NCBI GenBank assembly: GCA_905215815.1 | Contig: CAJMRN010000024.1 | Coordinates: 1 to 22,872 of the forward strand | DNA from: an uncultured bacterium | GTDB taxonomy: Bacteria; Actinomycetota; Coriobacteriia; Coriobacteriales; Coriobacteriaceae | DNA length: 22,872 nucleotides | Reading direction: 5' to 3' | Part shown: piece by piece, positions 1 to 7,234 of the stretch | Position numbering within the stretch: position 1 is the stretch's first letter | How the letters are laid out: each line of letters begins with the position of its first letter | Notes under the pieces: model-generated | Told to the model about the DNA's origin: nothing | What the model saw: the letters and a program-made list of their open reading frames with translations, nothing else | The model's database searches: none | Position numbers and translations under genes: made by a program

Positions 1-446
1 TTGCCGAGATCGCCATGAGCTACGGCTACATCTACGTGGCGCAGGTCGCCATGGGCGCCAACCCGGCTCAGACCCTCAAGGCCATCCACGAGGCCGAGGC
101 CTACGACGGTCCGTCCCTCATCATCGGCTACAGCCCCTGCGAGATGCACTCCATCAAGAAGGGCGGCATGCAGAACTGCCAGGCCGAGATGAAGAAGGCT
201 GTCGAGTGCGGTTACTGGAACCTTTTCCGCTTCAACCCCGAGGCTGCTGCCGGCAAGAAGTTCTCGCTCGATTCCAAGGAGCCCGCGGGCGGTTATCAGG
301 AGTTCCTGATGAACGAGGCCCGTTACGCTTCGCTGACGCGTTCCTTCCCCGAGCGCGCCGAGGAGCTCTTCAAGGAGAACGAGCAGGCCGCCATGGACCG
401 CTACGCTCACCTGCTGAAGCTCAAGACGGTGTACAACGAGGCCTAG
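1..446 (+). CDS. nifJ: Pyruvate:ferredoxin (flavodoxin) oxidoreductase, C-terminal fragment
   Basis: This is the last ~147 codons of a homodimeric pyruvate:ferredoxin oxidoreductase; the gene starts upstream of the window. The enzyme oxidises pyruvate with CoA to acetyl-CoA and CO2 and reduces ferredoxin, and is cytoplasmic and typical of anaerobes. The reading frame is open from base 3. It contains the family's C-terminal thiamine-pyrophosphate domain signatures: YVAQVAMGAN, then the YDGPSLIIGYSPCEMHSIKKG-type segment with its conserved Cys, then GGMQNCQAEMKKAVECGYW and LFRFNP. The tail (EFLMNEARYASLTRSFPERAEELF) fits the family's C-terminal end. The stop is TAG at 444-446. Codon use is strongly biased to GCC, GGC, CTC and AAG, as expected for a highly expressed gene. 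A strong terminator follows at 498-540. Confidence 0.93.
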   Translation, partial: AEIAMSYGYIYVAQVAMGANPAQTLKAIHEAEAYDGPSLIIGYSPCEMHSIKKGGMQNCQAEMKKAVECGYWNLFRFNPEAAAGKKFSLDSKEPAGGYQEFLMNEARYASLTRSFPERAEELFKENEQAAMDRYAHLLKLKTVYNEA

Positions 447-456
447 GTCTCCCACC

Positions 457-581
457 GCAAGATCTGAGGGCTGACCTTCGCGGACGTCCTCGGACATGAA
501 AGAACCCCCGCTGCGCACTACGTGCGGCGGGGGTTCTTTCGTCCTGCGGAGTGTTCGCGAAGGTCAGCCCTCAGATCCTGC
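457..581. repeat. Nested ~125-bp palindrome around the nifJ terminator
   Basis: Two perfect 22-bp inverted arms, 461-482 and 556-577, face each other and extend to 457/581 with one mismatch. Inside them, after ~15 poorly paired bases on each side, lies the perfect 14-bp terminator stem (498-511 with 527-540). The palindrome's centre is near base 519. The outer arms start 15 bases after the nifJ stop codon. This is far more pairing than an intrinsic terminator needs, so the element may be a transposed or recombination-derived palindrome, or a structured 3' end protecting the mRNA. Confidence 0.8.
498..540. terminator. Intrinsic terminator after nifJ, bidirectional
   Basis: A perfect 14-bp stem (GAAAGAACCCCCGC with its complement GCGGGGGTTCTTTC) encloses a 15-base loop. 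Within that loop CGCAC (514-518) can pair with GTGCG (522-526). The TTCTTTC run at the 3' end and GAAAGAA at the 5' end allow function on both strands. It lies 51 bp after the nifJ stop. Confidence 0.85.
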
Positions 582-652
582 TACGACTACGCCCTCGGAT
601 TGTGTGGGCTGATGAAGAACGTGGTTGTGGGGGGCCTTTTGTCCCCTTCGCT

Positions 653-675
653 GTTTCGCGGCTTTGCCGCGAAAC
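653..675. repeat. Perfect 10-bp hairpin in the arcC1 upstream region
   Basis: GTTTCGCGGC, loop TTT, GCCGCGAAAC. It is followed by ACCTCGCG rather than a T tract, so it is not an obvious terminator. Function unknown. Confidence 0.7.
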
Positions 676-1132
676 CTCGCGCCACTTTGGGGATGGATGG
701 AGGTTTTGGCCGTTGCTGCCTTCTGTCCCCGTGCTTTGGGACTGGGTGCCTTTTTGGAGCGCTTCTTTATTCCTTATGCTGGATGAAATGCCCCATGTTT
801 TTGTAAGGGTGCATACTCGTCTTATCAATGCATAGAATCTCGTATAGTGCGAGTAAGATATTACGCTGCCTGTTTTGTGTTTAGCAAAGATATAGTTTGC
901 ATAATCTGGTCTAATCCCTGCTCTATTAAAATAAAGTTGCACGTAAATGACGTAGATATGCTTGAGCTGGGATTCTTTACGCTGAGCGGGTAAAAGTGAC
1001 CGTTCACCGTTCAACTGTTTTCAAAATGAATAAAATGAGCGATAAAGAGAATATAAACCTTAATAAACTCGCGTATCGCACGGGCGCGGGTTATTAATGG
1101 GTTGTAGGCCTTTTACAGAAAGGATTCCAGCA

Positions 1133-2095
1133 ATGTCTAAGCCTCTTGGCAAGCCCGACCGTATCGTCGTCGCCCTTGGCGGCAACGCCCTCGGCAACAA
1201 CCCCGTTGAGCAGATCGAGGCCGTGAGCAACACCGCTCATGCCCTTCTCGGCCTGATTGAGCAGGGTAACGAGATCATCATCACCCACGGCAACGGCCCG
1301 CAGGTCGGCATGATCCAGAACGCCTTCGCCGCTGCCCACGACGCCATCGGCACCCCCGAGATGCCGCTGCCCGAGTGCGGCGCCATGTCCCAGGGCTACA
1401 TTGGTTATCACCTGCAGCAGGGCATCGGCCGCGAGATGCACAAGCGCTATAAGCGTTGGCACGCCGCCACCGTCGTCACCCAGATCGAGTGCGACCCGGA
1501 TGATCCCGCGTTCAAGAACCCGACCAAGCCGATCGGCCCCTTCTACACCGAGGAGCAGGCCAAGGAGTTCATGGCCGAGGATCCCTCCAAGGTCTTCGTC
1601 GAGGATTCCGGCCGCGGCTGGCGTCGCGTCGTCGCTTCCCCCGATCCCAAGAAGATCGTCGAGGCCGACTCCATCCTCAACCTGCTCGACAACGAGTTCA
1701 TCGTCATCGCCTGCGGTGGCGGCGGCATCCCCGTCGTCCGCGACTACGAGAACAAGGGCTGCTACAAGGGCGTCCCCGCCGTCATCGACAAGGACCTGGG
1801 CGGCGAGCTGCTGGCCGAGGACTGCGACGCCGACGTTCTGTTCCTGCTGACCGCCGTTGAGCATGTCGCCATCAACTTTGGCAAGCCCAACCAGGAGGAG
1901 CTCGAGGACCTCACCGCCGACGAGGCCGAGCGCCTGGCCGACGAGGGCCAGTTCGGCAAGGGTTCCATGGAGCCCAAGGTCCGCGCTGCCATCAAGTTCG
2001 CCCGTTCCCGCAAGGGCCGCACCTGCATCATCGGCGCACTGGACAAGGCCGCCGAGACCATGGCCGGCCTCTCCGGTACCCGCATCCACGAGTAG
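1133..2095 (+). CDS. arcC: Carbamate kinase, stand-alone copy (ArcC1)
   Basis: A 320-residue carbamate kinase of the amino acid kinase fold. It transfers phosphate from carbamoyl phosphate to ADP, giving ATP, CO2 and ammonia in the cytoplasm. Visible motifs are VALGGNALG (13-21), THGNGPQVG (51-59), ECGAMSQGYIGY (81-92), ACGGGGIPV (193-201), IDKDLGGELLA (218-228) and NFGKPNQ (248-254). ATG 1133 was chosen because it follows AGAAAGGATTCCAGCA and matches the start of the second copy; an earlier in-frame ATG at 1097 adds 12 residues foreign to the family. The gene is apparently monocistronic, ending in its own terminator. From base 1166 onward it is identical to arcC2 (8338-9300); the proteins differ only at residue 5 (Leu here, Tyr there). 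Its uniform high-expression codon use suggests this copy was the donor for arcC2. Confidence 0.96.
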   Translation: MSKPLGKPDRIVVALGGNALGNNPVEQIEAVSNTAHALLGLIEQGNEIIITHGNGPQVGMIQNAFAAAHDAIGTPEMPLPECGAMSQGYIGYHLQQGIGREMHKRYKRWHAATVVTQIECDPDDPAFKNPTKPIGPFYTEEQAKEFMAEDPSKVFVEDSGRGWRRVVASPDPKKIVEADSILNLLDNEFIVIACGGGGIPVVRDYENKGCYKGVPAVIDKDLGGELLAEDCDADVLFLLTAVEHVAINFGKPNQEELEDLTADEAERLADEGQFGKGSMEPKVRAAIKFARSRKGRTCIIGALDKAAETMAGLSGTRIHE

Positions 2096-2199
2096 TCTCT
2101 ACTCTGTTGCCTCTCTCGTGGGCGCCGGGCAAGGCGCCCGCAAACTAGCCTCTCTTCATGAGCCCCGCGGTCCGCTCCGACTGCGGGGCTTTTGCTATT
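1166..2199 (+). repeat. 1034-bp exact direct repeat, copy 1 (arcC1 body and terminator)
   Basis: Line-by-line reading against 8371-9404 (offset 7205) found no mismatch. The repeat starts inside codon 12 of arcC1 and runs 104 bp past the stop codon, through the terminator, ending at GCTATT. Flanks on both sides differ from copy 2, so this is not a simple duplication with its promoter. Confidence 0.97.
2120..2193 (+). terminator. Terminator region after arcC1
   Basis: There are two hairpins. GGGCGCC/GGCGCCC (2120-2126 with 2133-2139) has no T tract. AGCCCCGC/GCGGGGCT (2161-2168 with 2183-2190) is followed by TTT and an AT-rich run. The second is a plausible intrinsic terminator. Both hairpins lie inside the 1034-bp repeat and recur after arcC2. 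Confidence 0.75.
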
Positions 2200-2202
2200 C
2201 AC

Positions 2203-2290
2203 CTAGTCATCGGGGACGTTCTTAAACGACTAGTCAAAAGGGGCACTCTTGCCGCGAGCAGGTACGGCACCTGGGGATTTACGACTAAGA
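2203..2290. repeat. Short intergenic repeat with GGGGACRTTCTTAAA core
   Basis: CTAGTCATCGGGGACG followed by TTCTTAAACGACTAGTC (which contains the palindrome GACTAGTC), then a degenerate second unit, CACCTGGGGATTTACGACTAAGAG. Related units occur at 9451-9566, including one in opposite orientation (complement CTAGTCATTGGGGACAGACTT). It begins 4 bases after the 1034-bp repeat ends and runs up to the stop codon of the regulator. It is probably a lineage-specific dispersed repeat; the copy number elsewhere cannot be seen here. Confidence 0.5.
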
Positions 2291-2292
2291 GG

Positions 2293-2949
2293 CTAGTACG
2301 TCAGATCGTGAGTTGCCTGAAACCAAACGACGACACCTAAGACACGAAGGCGATGCCTGTCCAGAGTGATGTTGGGTTCTTCTGTCAAATAGGAATACGT
2401 TGACAGCGCAATCGTATTCCCTCGGATTTCATATCGCCGAATAACTATGGCCGATGCGTCTACCATCGCAACGACGGTGCATCCGTTCCACGGTTTAGCA
2501 ACAGGATCGACCAGCAGAACGCAGCTTTGCGGATAGCAGCGTGACATGCTGCTGTTGTTCATCTGAACTAGAAAGCCTCCCGGGTGCCTTTCGAGAACGG
2601 GTTCTGGAACGAAGGTGTGCCCACTTTTCTTTAGGCTAAAGCCACCATTGAAGCGTACGATTTTATAGATCCCGCATTCTTCGTTTTGGGCTACGGTCGG
2701 GCTTTTCTCAGGCCGCGTGCTTAAGCTGGCAGAGGCAAGGCCGCTATTACTTGCGGCGAGCTCATCAAACGTTACATCAAAAAGCTCGGTCAGCTTATCG
2801 AGAGTCGACACCTTGACGGCGGTGTGTCCACGTTCCCAACGACATACTGTTTCTTTGGTAACGCCGAGCATGTCGGCAAATTGCTGCTGCGTCAAGCCTT
2901 CGCGGGTTCTAAGGCATTTAATGTTATCCCCTTGGGCCATGTTATTCAT
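2293..2949 (-). CDS. XRE-family regulator with S24/LexA-like C-terminal domain
   Basis: A 218-residue transcription factor. The N-terminal helix-turn-helix spans about residues 8-63 (IKCLRTREGLTQQQFADMLG, then VTKETVCRWERG), followed by a short Ser-rich linker and an S24-like domain (about 115-210: FLVQMNNSSMSRCYPQ, VLLVDP, VVAMVDASAIVIRRYEI). The Ser-Met of the S24 nucleophile motif is present (134-135), but the position expected to be the catalytic Lys appears to be Arg (171-172). The domain may therefore sense or dimerise rather than self-cleave. ATG 2949 (AGG four bases upstream) overlaps the arcA1 stop by 8 bp; ATG 2940 is the alternative. It is co-transcribed with arcA1 and is a natural candidate to control the divergent arcA1/arcD region. 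Codon use is less GC-biased than in the neighbours. Its ligand is unknown. Confidence 0.85.
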   Translation of the reverse strand: MNNMAQGDNIKCLRTREGLTQQQFADMLGVTKETVCRWERGHTAVKVSTLDKLTELFDVTFDELAASNSGLASASLSTRPEKSPTVAQNEECGIYKIVRFNGGFSLKKSGHTFVPEPVLERHPGGFLVQMNNSSMSRCYPQSCVLLVDPVAKPWNGCTVVAMVDASAIVIRRYEIRGNTIALSTYSYLTEEPNITLDRHRLRVLGVVVWFQATHDLTY

Positions 2950-4189
2950 CACGCCTAAGTGGCAAGCACAAACAGTTGGGCCCGCCAAAGCCGTTTGTCA
3001 GCTCGTGTATGGAAATGGGAACAAGATCGATTCCGGCCTGTTCAAGAGCAGCGTTCGTCGCTTGATTCTCTTCATAGACACAGACTTTGCCCGGTCGGAG
3101 GCACAGCACACTGGCTGCGTTATTCGTGCACTCTTTTTCTGCCAAATTGGGATTAGATCCACCGCAGGGAATAAAACGAAGCTCGGGTATGCCGAGCGCG
3201 GCGGCCAGTGCCTCCTTGACTCCTTTTTCGACGGCGTGAATCTGGCAGAGATTCTCTACTCGATTTCGCGTAATCTGATAACAGCGAGATTCCGTGAGTA
3301 GCTGGGGATCGACTACAAAAGTATCGTAGTCGACCCGGCTTAGGTACGTATCAAGATGGATGCACAGGCTCCGTTCGGGTACCTCAATTGCCCATACGGC
3401 GTCGATGCTCGAGTCGGGATTCCACAGGAGGGTACGAGCGAGCATATCGATGGCCGCAGATTCGGTTCTCCGAGAAATACCGACTGCGACATTATGAGCA
3501 TCAAGATTGATGATATCGCCCCCTTCAATATGGAAGGTGGAATCGTGACGATAAAACGAGGGCGTGTCCTTGAAATTGGGATGGTATTTAAAAATCGTTT
3601 GGTAGAGCGCTACTTCGCGATTGCGCTCGGGCCAATACATGTGGTTGAAGGAGATGCCGGAGCCGATGGTGCTTACCGGGTCGCGCACGAACCACATGGT
3701 GTTTAATGGGCTAACGAGCAGCTCGTCAGGAGCATAGGCCTCGTCGGTTAATTCGGCGAGTCTGTCCCCGCCGTCGAAGCAGTATGTAACTTGCCCGTGG
3801 CGGATGCCGCCAATCGATGCCGAGACGAGCTCCTGCGCCGATCGGGTGTGTTCAAGATGTTCGCGGACTGCTTGCTGCAGCTCGGTGCCAATCGCGCCGC
3901 ATTCATCGACAAAGGAATCGACAAAAGATGTTCGAGCTTCGGGGCATGAGTCAAGCGCTTCTATAAGAAGTTGGTCGAGATACAGAACCTCTACGCCTTC
4001 GTGCTCGAGCACTGAGGTATAGGCATCACACTCAGCTAGGGCTCTATCCAAGTCAAATAGGCTGCTCGATGGTCTTAGGCTAAAAACTTGGCCAAAATGG
4101 CCTTCGGGATAGTTTTGGGTTTCGATACCGGGTCGATATAAAAGGGCCTGTTTAAGCTTACCGATTTCGCTGGTGACATGAATTGGCAT
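2942..4189 (-). CDS. arcA: Arginine deiminase, divergent paralogue (ArcA1)
   Basis: A 415-residue guanidine-modifying enzyme of the arginine deiminase family, predicted to hydrolyse L-arginine to citrulline and ammonia. Catalytic residues are in place: Asp170 (FVRDP), Glu222 (HIEGGD), His278 and Asp280 (HLDTYLSRVDYD) and Cys406 (GGPNC). It is well diverged from ArcA2 at 5987-7234. The usual REQWNDGSN segment is replaced by KECTNNAAS (352-360), the tail reads GFGGPNCLCLPLRRDE, and extra Cys residues occur. ATG 4189 gives the canonical start (MPIHVTSEIGKLKQALLYRPG); an upstream TTG at 4228 lacks a convincing ribosome site. It is transcribed away from arcD and coupled to the regulator downstream. 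Base and codon use are visibly more AT-rich than in nifJ or arcC, consistent with acquisition or low expression. The family is clear; the exact substrate is less certain. Confidence 0.9.
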   Translation of the reverse strand: MPIHVTSEIGKLKQALLYRPGIETQNYPEGHFGQVFSLRPSSSLFDLDRALAECDAYTSVLEHEGVEVLYLDQLLIEALDSCPEARTSFVDSFVDECGAIGTELQQAVREHLEHTRSAQELVSASIGGIRHGQVTYCFDGGDRLAELTDEAYAPDELLVSPLNTMWFVRDPVSTIGSGISFNHMYWPERNREVALYQTIFKYHPNFKDTPSFYRHDSTFHIEGGDIINLDAHNVAVGISRRTESAAIDMLARTLLWNPDSSIDAVWAIEVPERSLCIHLDTYLSRVDYDTFVVDPQLLTESRCYQITRNRVENLCQIHAVEKGVKEALAAALGIPELRFIPCGGSNPNLAEKECTNNAASVLCLRPGKVCVYEENQATNAALEQAGIDLVPISIHELTNGFGGPNCLCLPLRRDE

Positions 4190-4308
4190 TAGAACGCTCG
4201 CTTTAATTCGGATGATGACTGATGTCAATTATCGTTCTGCTGGGAGAAGTTTAAGTGAGTATGTTGTGGGTATCGGTGGACGGCTTAAGCTCTTGATTAA
4301 AAGTCACC

Positions 4309-4357
4309 AATTGATAAAAAATATCAATTTAGTTCGATAATTGAGCTTATATATCAA
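4309..4357. promoter_or_regulatory. Paired operator-like palindromes in the arcA1/arcD divergent region
   Basis: Site 1 is AATTGATA-AAAAA-TATCAATT (4309-4329), a perfect 8-bp inverted repeat. Site 2 is TTGAGCTTATATATCAA (4341-4357). Both fit TTGA-N9-TCAA over 17 bp, with centres 30 bp apart, close to three helical turns. They lie in the AT-rich part of the 296-bp gap between divergent arcA1 and arcD. The spacing does not match an FNR box (TTGAT-N4-ATCAA) or paired ARG boxes. They may be sites for the adjacent XRE-S24 regulator. No clear -35/-10 pair could be assigned for either gene. Confidence 0.55.
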
Positions 4358-4485
4358 CTATAGCCCGTCTGCGTTTTAATACTATCCATTCGCATAAATA
4401 TCTAATGTCAACTGGCGTGAAAACCGAATAATAAGGTTGCCGGCGAAAAGCTCGTATCGAAAACCTGCAAACTAAAGGAGGCATA

Positions 4486-5922
4486 ATGGCCGAAGTGCAA
4501 AAGAAACGTGGGCTACGAATTCCGCACGTCTACACCATTATCTTCATTCTCATGGTGTTGACCGCAGCTCTTACGTGGATCGTTCCCTCCGGCTCGTTTG
4601 AGAGGCAGGAGCTCAACGGACGCGAGGTCACTGTTGCTGGAACATATGAGTCCGTTGAAAAGGTTTATGCGGACGAAGACGGCGCTGAGGTTGACCTGAA
4701 GCAAGGCCTGTTCGATGTGCTCGAGGCTCCTGCGGTGGGAATTCAGCAGGCAGTTGAGGTCGTTGCCTTTATTCTGATTGTCGGCGGATCCTTTCAGGTC
4801 ATTACTGCCACTGGAGCTATCACCAGCGGCGTGGCGCGCATCGTTAAGAAGTTCAAGAGTAAAGACATCCTGATTATTCCGATTTTGATGGCGGTTTTTG
4901 CGCTGGGCGGTAGCACGTTCGGCATGGCAGAGGAGACCCTTCCATTTTTTGCCATCTTGCTGCCGATTGTTATGGCTATGGGATATGACTCCATTACGGC
5001 CTTTATGATCGTGTTCGTTGGCGCCCGTATTGGCTATATCGCATCGACGGTCAACCCCTTCAATGTTTTGATTGCTCAGGGAATTCTGAATATCCAGGGT
5101 AATCCCCAGCTCTGGCTTCGCGTTGTTGCCCTTGTTGTGCTGACCGCCATCGCTATTGCCTGGGTCGTGTTGTACGCTCGAAGGGTGAAGAAGAACCCCG
5201 AGTCCTCGATTGCTTACGCTGATGATATCGAGAAGCGCAAAGAGCATGCATCAAATGACGAGCTGCTCGAAGCCGATTTCACCGGGCGCCAGAAGGCCGT
5301 AATCATCGTATTCGTGCTTGGAATCGTCGCCATTGTCTGGGGTCTTGTCACCCAGGGCTGGTATATGAACGAGATCTCTGCAGTCTTTATGGCTATGGCG
5401 CTCCTGTCTGGCATCGTATCGGGCATGAGCGAGAAGGAGATTGCTACAGAGTTTGTTAAGGGTTTGGGCGACTTTGTTTTCTCTGCGGTCGTGGTCGGTC
5501 TTGCTCGAGGCATTTTGGTTATCGCCAACGATGGCTTGATTATCGATACGGTCCTAAACGCTCTTGCGACTGGCCTTGCCGGAATCCCCCCTGTTCTCTT
5601 TACCAGCATTTTGTATGTCGTTGACAACTTGCTCTCGATTCTGGTTCCCAGCTCTTCGGGCATCGCGGCGCTCACCATCCCCATCTTTGGGCCTCTGGTT
5701 GAGCTCATGGGGCTAAATCCAGAAGCTGCGGTTACTGGCCTTTCGATGGGATCTGCAGCAATGTCGCTGATTTCTCCCACCAGCGCAATGCTTGTCGCCG
5801 GTCTTGGTGTTTGCAAGATCTCTCTTGGCCAGTGGTGGCGAGTTTCCTGGAAGTTCTTCCTTGTGGTCAGTGTGGTCTGTCTCGTATTTACCGCGGTATC
5901 CGGTCTGCTTCCGATTGTCTAG
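4486..5922 (+). CDS. arcD: YfcC-family arginine/ornithine antiporter (ArcD)
   Basis: A 478-residue integral membrane protein of the YfcC/DcuC-like transporter family, the type that often serves as arginine-ornithine exchanger in Gram-positive arc operons. It has about twelve hydrophobic segments, starting with VYTIIFILMVLTAALTWIVP near residues 15-34. Family features include IVGGSFQVITATGAI (about 97-111), FALGGSTFGMAEETLPFF, the asparagine-containing STVNPFN segment, NLLSILVPSSSGIAAL, and a C-terminal ISPTSAMLVAGLG motif. The start has an excellent ribosome site (AAAGGAGGCATA-ATG). It is first in the operon arcD-arcA2-arcB-arcC2, 64 bp before arcA2, and is expected to be driven from the divergent region at 4190-4485. 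Arginine/ornithine specificity is inferred from the operon; other YfcC members may carry other amino acids or basic peptides. Confidence 0.88.
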   Translation: MAEVQKKRGLRIPHVYTIIFILMVLTAALTWIVPSGSFERQELNGREVTVAGTYESVEKVYADEDGAEVDLKQGLFDVLEAPAVGIQQAVEVVAFILIVGGSFQVITATGAITSGVARIVKKFKSKDILIIPILMAVFALGGSTFGMAEETLPFFAILLPIVMAMGYDSITAFMIVFVGARIGYIASTVNPFNVLIAQGILNIQGNPQLWLRVVALVVLTAIAIAWVVLYARRVKKNPESSIAYADDIEKRKEHASNDELLEADFTGRQKAVIIVFVLGIVAIVWGLVTQGWYMNEISAVFMAMALLSGIVSGMSEKEIATEFVKGLGDFVFSAVVVGLARGILVIANDGLIIDTVLNALATGLAGIPPVLFTSILYVVDNLLSILVPSSSGIAALTIPIFGPLVELMGLNPEAAVTGLSMGSAAMSLISPTSAMLVAGLGVCKISLGQWWRVSWKFFLVVSVVCLVFTAVSGLLPIV

Positions 5923-5986
5923 CAAACGAAACGACAACTTTGTAAGCCATTGCAATAACTATTGAGCTCTAATCCAGAAAGGAACG

Positions 5987-7234
5987 ATGATGAGCAAAGG
6001 TCTGAACGTTCATAGCGAAATTGGTGCCCTCAAGAAGGTATGCGTGCATCGACCGGGCTTGGACCTGGTAAACATGAAGGCGGAGGATTTTGAGCGCGCC
6101 TGGATTCATGACGCGTTTTATCTCGAGTATGCCCAGCGAGAGCATGACGAGTTTACTAATCTTCTTCGCGGTGCTGGCGCCGAGGTCGTTTATATGGAGG
6201 ACTTGCTTGCCGAGACTTTCGATCAGGTTGAGGGTTCTCGTGCCGAGTTTATGAGCAAGTTCGTTCCCGAGGCCAAGATCGAGAATCTGGCACTTCGTCA
6301 GGCAGTCGTGGAGAAGCTCGACTCCATCAAGGACAACAAAGAGTTTGTTCTTACCGCTATGGGCGGCCTCTACGTACGCGATCTCGAGATTCCGCATGTG
6401 AGCGGTTCCCTTGCGAGCATGGATAGCGACGAGCTGAAGCCCGACGAAATGGTCTTGTTCCCGATGCCCGCCTCCTACTTCTCGCGTGATCCGATTGCTG
6501 TGGTCGGCAAGGGTGCGATGATGAACCGCATGTACTGGCATCAGCGCAACCGTGAGGTCGTATTCTATGAGACGATCATGCGCCACCATCCTGATTATGC
6601 TGGGGCTCCGCTTTGGTACGACCACAATAGCGATTGGCATATCGAAGGCGGCGACGTTCTGAACATTAACGCCACCACGCTTGCAATCGGTATTTCCGAG
6701 CGTACCCAGACTGCAGCCATCGACCAGCTTGCCAAGAATCTGTTCTGGGGCACGGGAGAGTCCGAGATCGAGCAGGTATTTGCCATCAAGATCCCCCACG
6801 GCTATGCCTATATGCATCTTGATACGGTTTGTACTCAGGTCGATTACGATAAGTTTACCGTCTACCCCGGTATCTACGAGACGCTTCGTGCCTATCGACT
6901 CACCAAGGGCGATTCGGATGGCGAGGTCTGTATCGAGGAGATCGAGGGAACGATTCAGCAGATTCTTGAAATGGCAACCGGTATCGACCATATCACGATG
7001 ATCGAATGCGGTGCCGGCGATCCGATCGAGGCATCCCGTGAGCAGTGGAACGATGGTTCCAACACGCTTGCTGTTGCGCCGGGTAAGGTGTGCGTCTATG
7101 AGCGCAACGTTGTTACCAATGATGCGCTTTATAAGGCGGGCGTTGAGCTGCTGGTTGCTCCTTCCGAAGAGCTGTCTCGTGGTCGTGGCGGCCCGCGCTG
7201 CATGACCATGCCGTTCTGGCGCGAAGAGATTTAA
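5987..7234 (+). CDS. arcA: Arginine deiminase, operon copy (ArcA2)
   Basis: A 415-residue arginine deiminase converting L-arginine to citrulline and ammonia, the first step of the operon's pathway. Catalytic residues are visible: Asp168 (FSRDP), Glu220 (HIEGGD), His277 and Asp279 (MHLDT) and Cys405 in RGRGGPRCMTMPFWRE. The family motif REQWNDGSNTLAVAPG (351-366) is intact, so this copy is closer to the canonical form than ArcA1. One oddity is that the segment normally reading MPNLYFTRDP is MPASYFSRDP here (160-169), replacing the conserved Asn. Two adjacent ATGs (5987 and 5990) follow AGAAAGGAACG; the second has the better spacing, and I give the longer form. It lies 64 bp after arcD and 85 bp before arcB, with no terminator in either gap. 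Confidence 0.95.
   Translation: MMSKGLNVHSEIGALKKVCVHRPGLDLVNMKAEDFERAWIHDAFYLEYAQREHDEFTNLLRGAGAEVVYMEDLLAETFDQVEGSRAEFMSKFVPEAKIENLALRQAVVEKLDSIKDNKEFVLTAMGGLYVRDLEIPHVSGSLASMDSDELKPDEMVLFPMPASYFSRDPIAVVGKGAMMNRMYWHQRNREVVFYETIMRHHPDYAGAPLWYDHNSDWHIEGGDVLNINATTLAIGISERTQTAAIDQLAKNLFWGTGESEIEQVFAIKIPHGYAYMHLDTVCTQVDYDKFTVYPGIYETLRAYRLTKGDSDGEVCIEEIEGTIQQILEMATGIDHITMIECGAGDPIEASREQWNDGSNTLAVAPGKVCVYERNVVTNDALYKAGVELLVAPSEELSRGRGGPRCMTMPFWREEI

Larger units (their letters stand above)
447..1132. other. Gene-free region between nifJ and arcC1
   Basis: About 690 bp without a credible gene. It holds the nested palindrome and terminator (457-581), then a GC-rich hairpin segment with a perfect 10-bp stem and TTT loop (653-675), and a possible AAACCTC...GAGGTTT pairing just after it. 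From roughly 780 to 1080 the sequence becomes clearly AT-rich, which fits a promoter or UP-element zone for arcC1. I could not fix a convincing -35/-10 pair. GTGA-CCGT-TCAC at 996-1007 is a small operator-like palindrome. Open frames here (for example 571-1014 minus) have low-complexity, non-family translations. Confidence 0.6.

Noticed and set aside
571..1014. 147-codon open frame on the minus strand between nifJ and arcC1
   Set aside because: It crosses the palindrome and hairpin repeats and its translation has no recognisable domain or credible codon bias.
1094..2089. Long minus-strand frame opposite arcC1 (and its twin at 8314-9294)
   Set aside because: It is the antisense shadow of a GC-biased gene; the translation is low-complexity Gly/Asp/Val/Leu and the same frame recurs only because the arcC body is duplicated.
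4311..4327. FNR-type box in the arc control region
   Set aside because: The half-sites TTGAT and ATCAA are present but separated by 7 bases rather than 4, so a standard FNR site is not supported.
4190..4485. ARG boxes for ArgR
   Set aside because: No TGAAT-N4-ATTCA-like pair was found; the palindromes present have TTGA/TCAA ends and 30-bp spacing.
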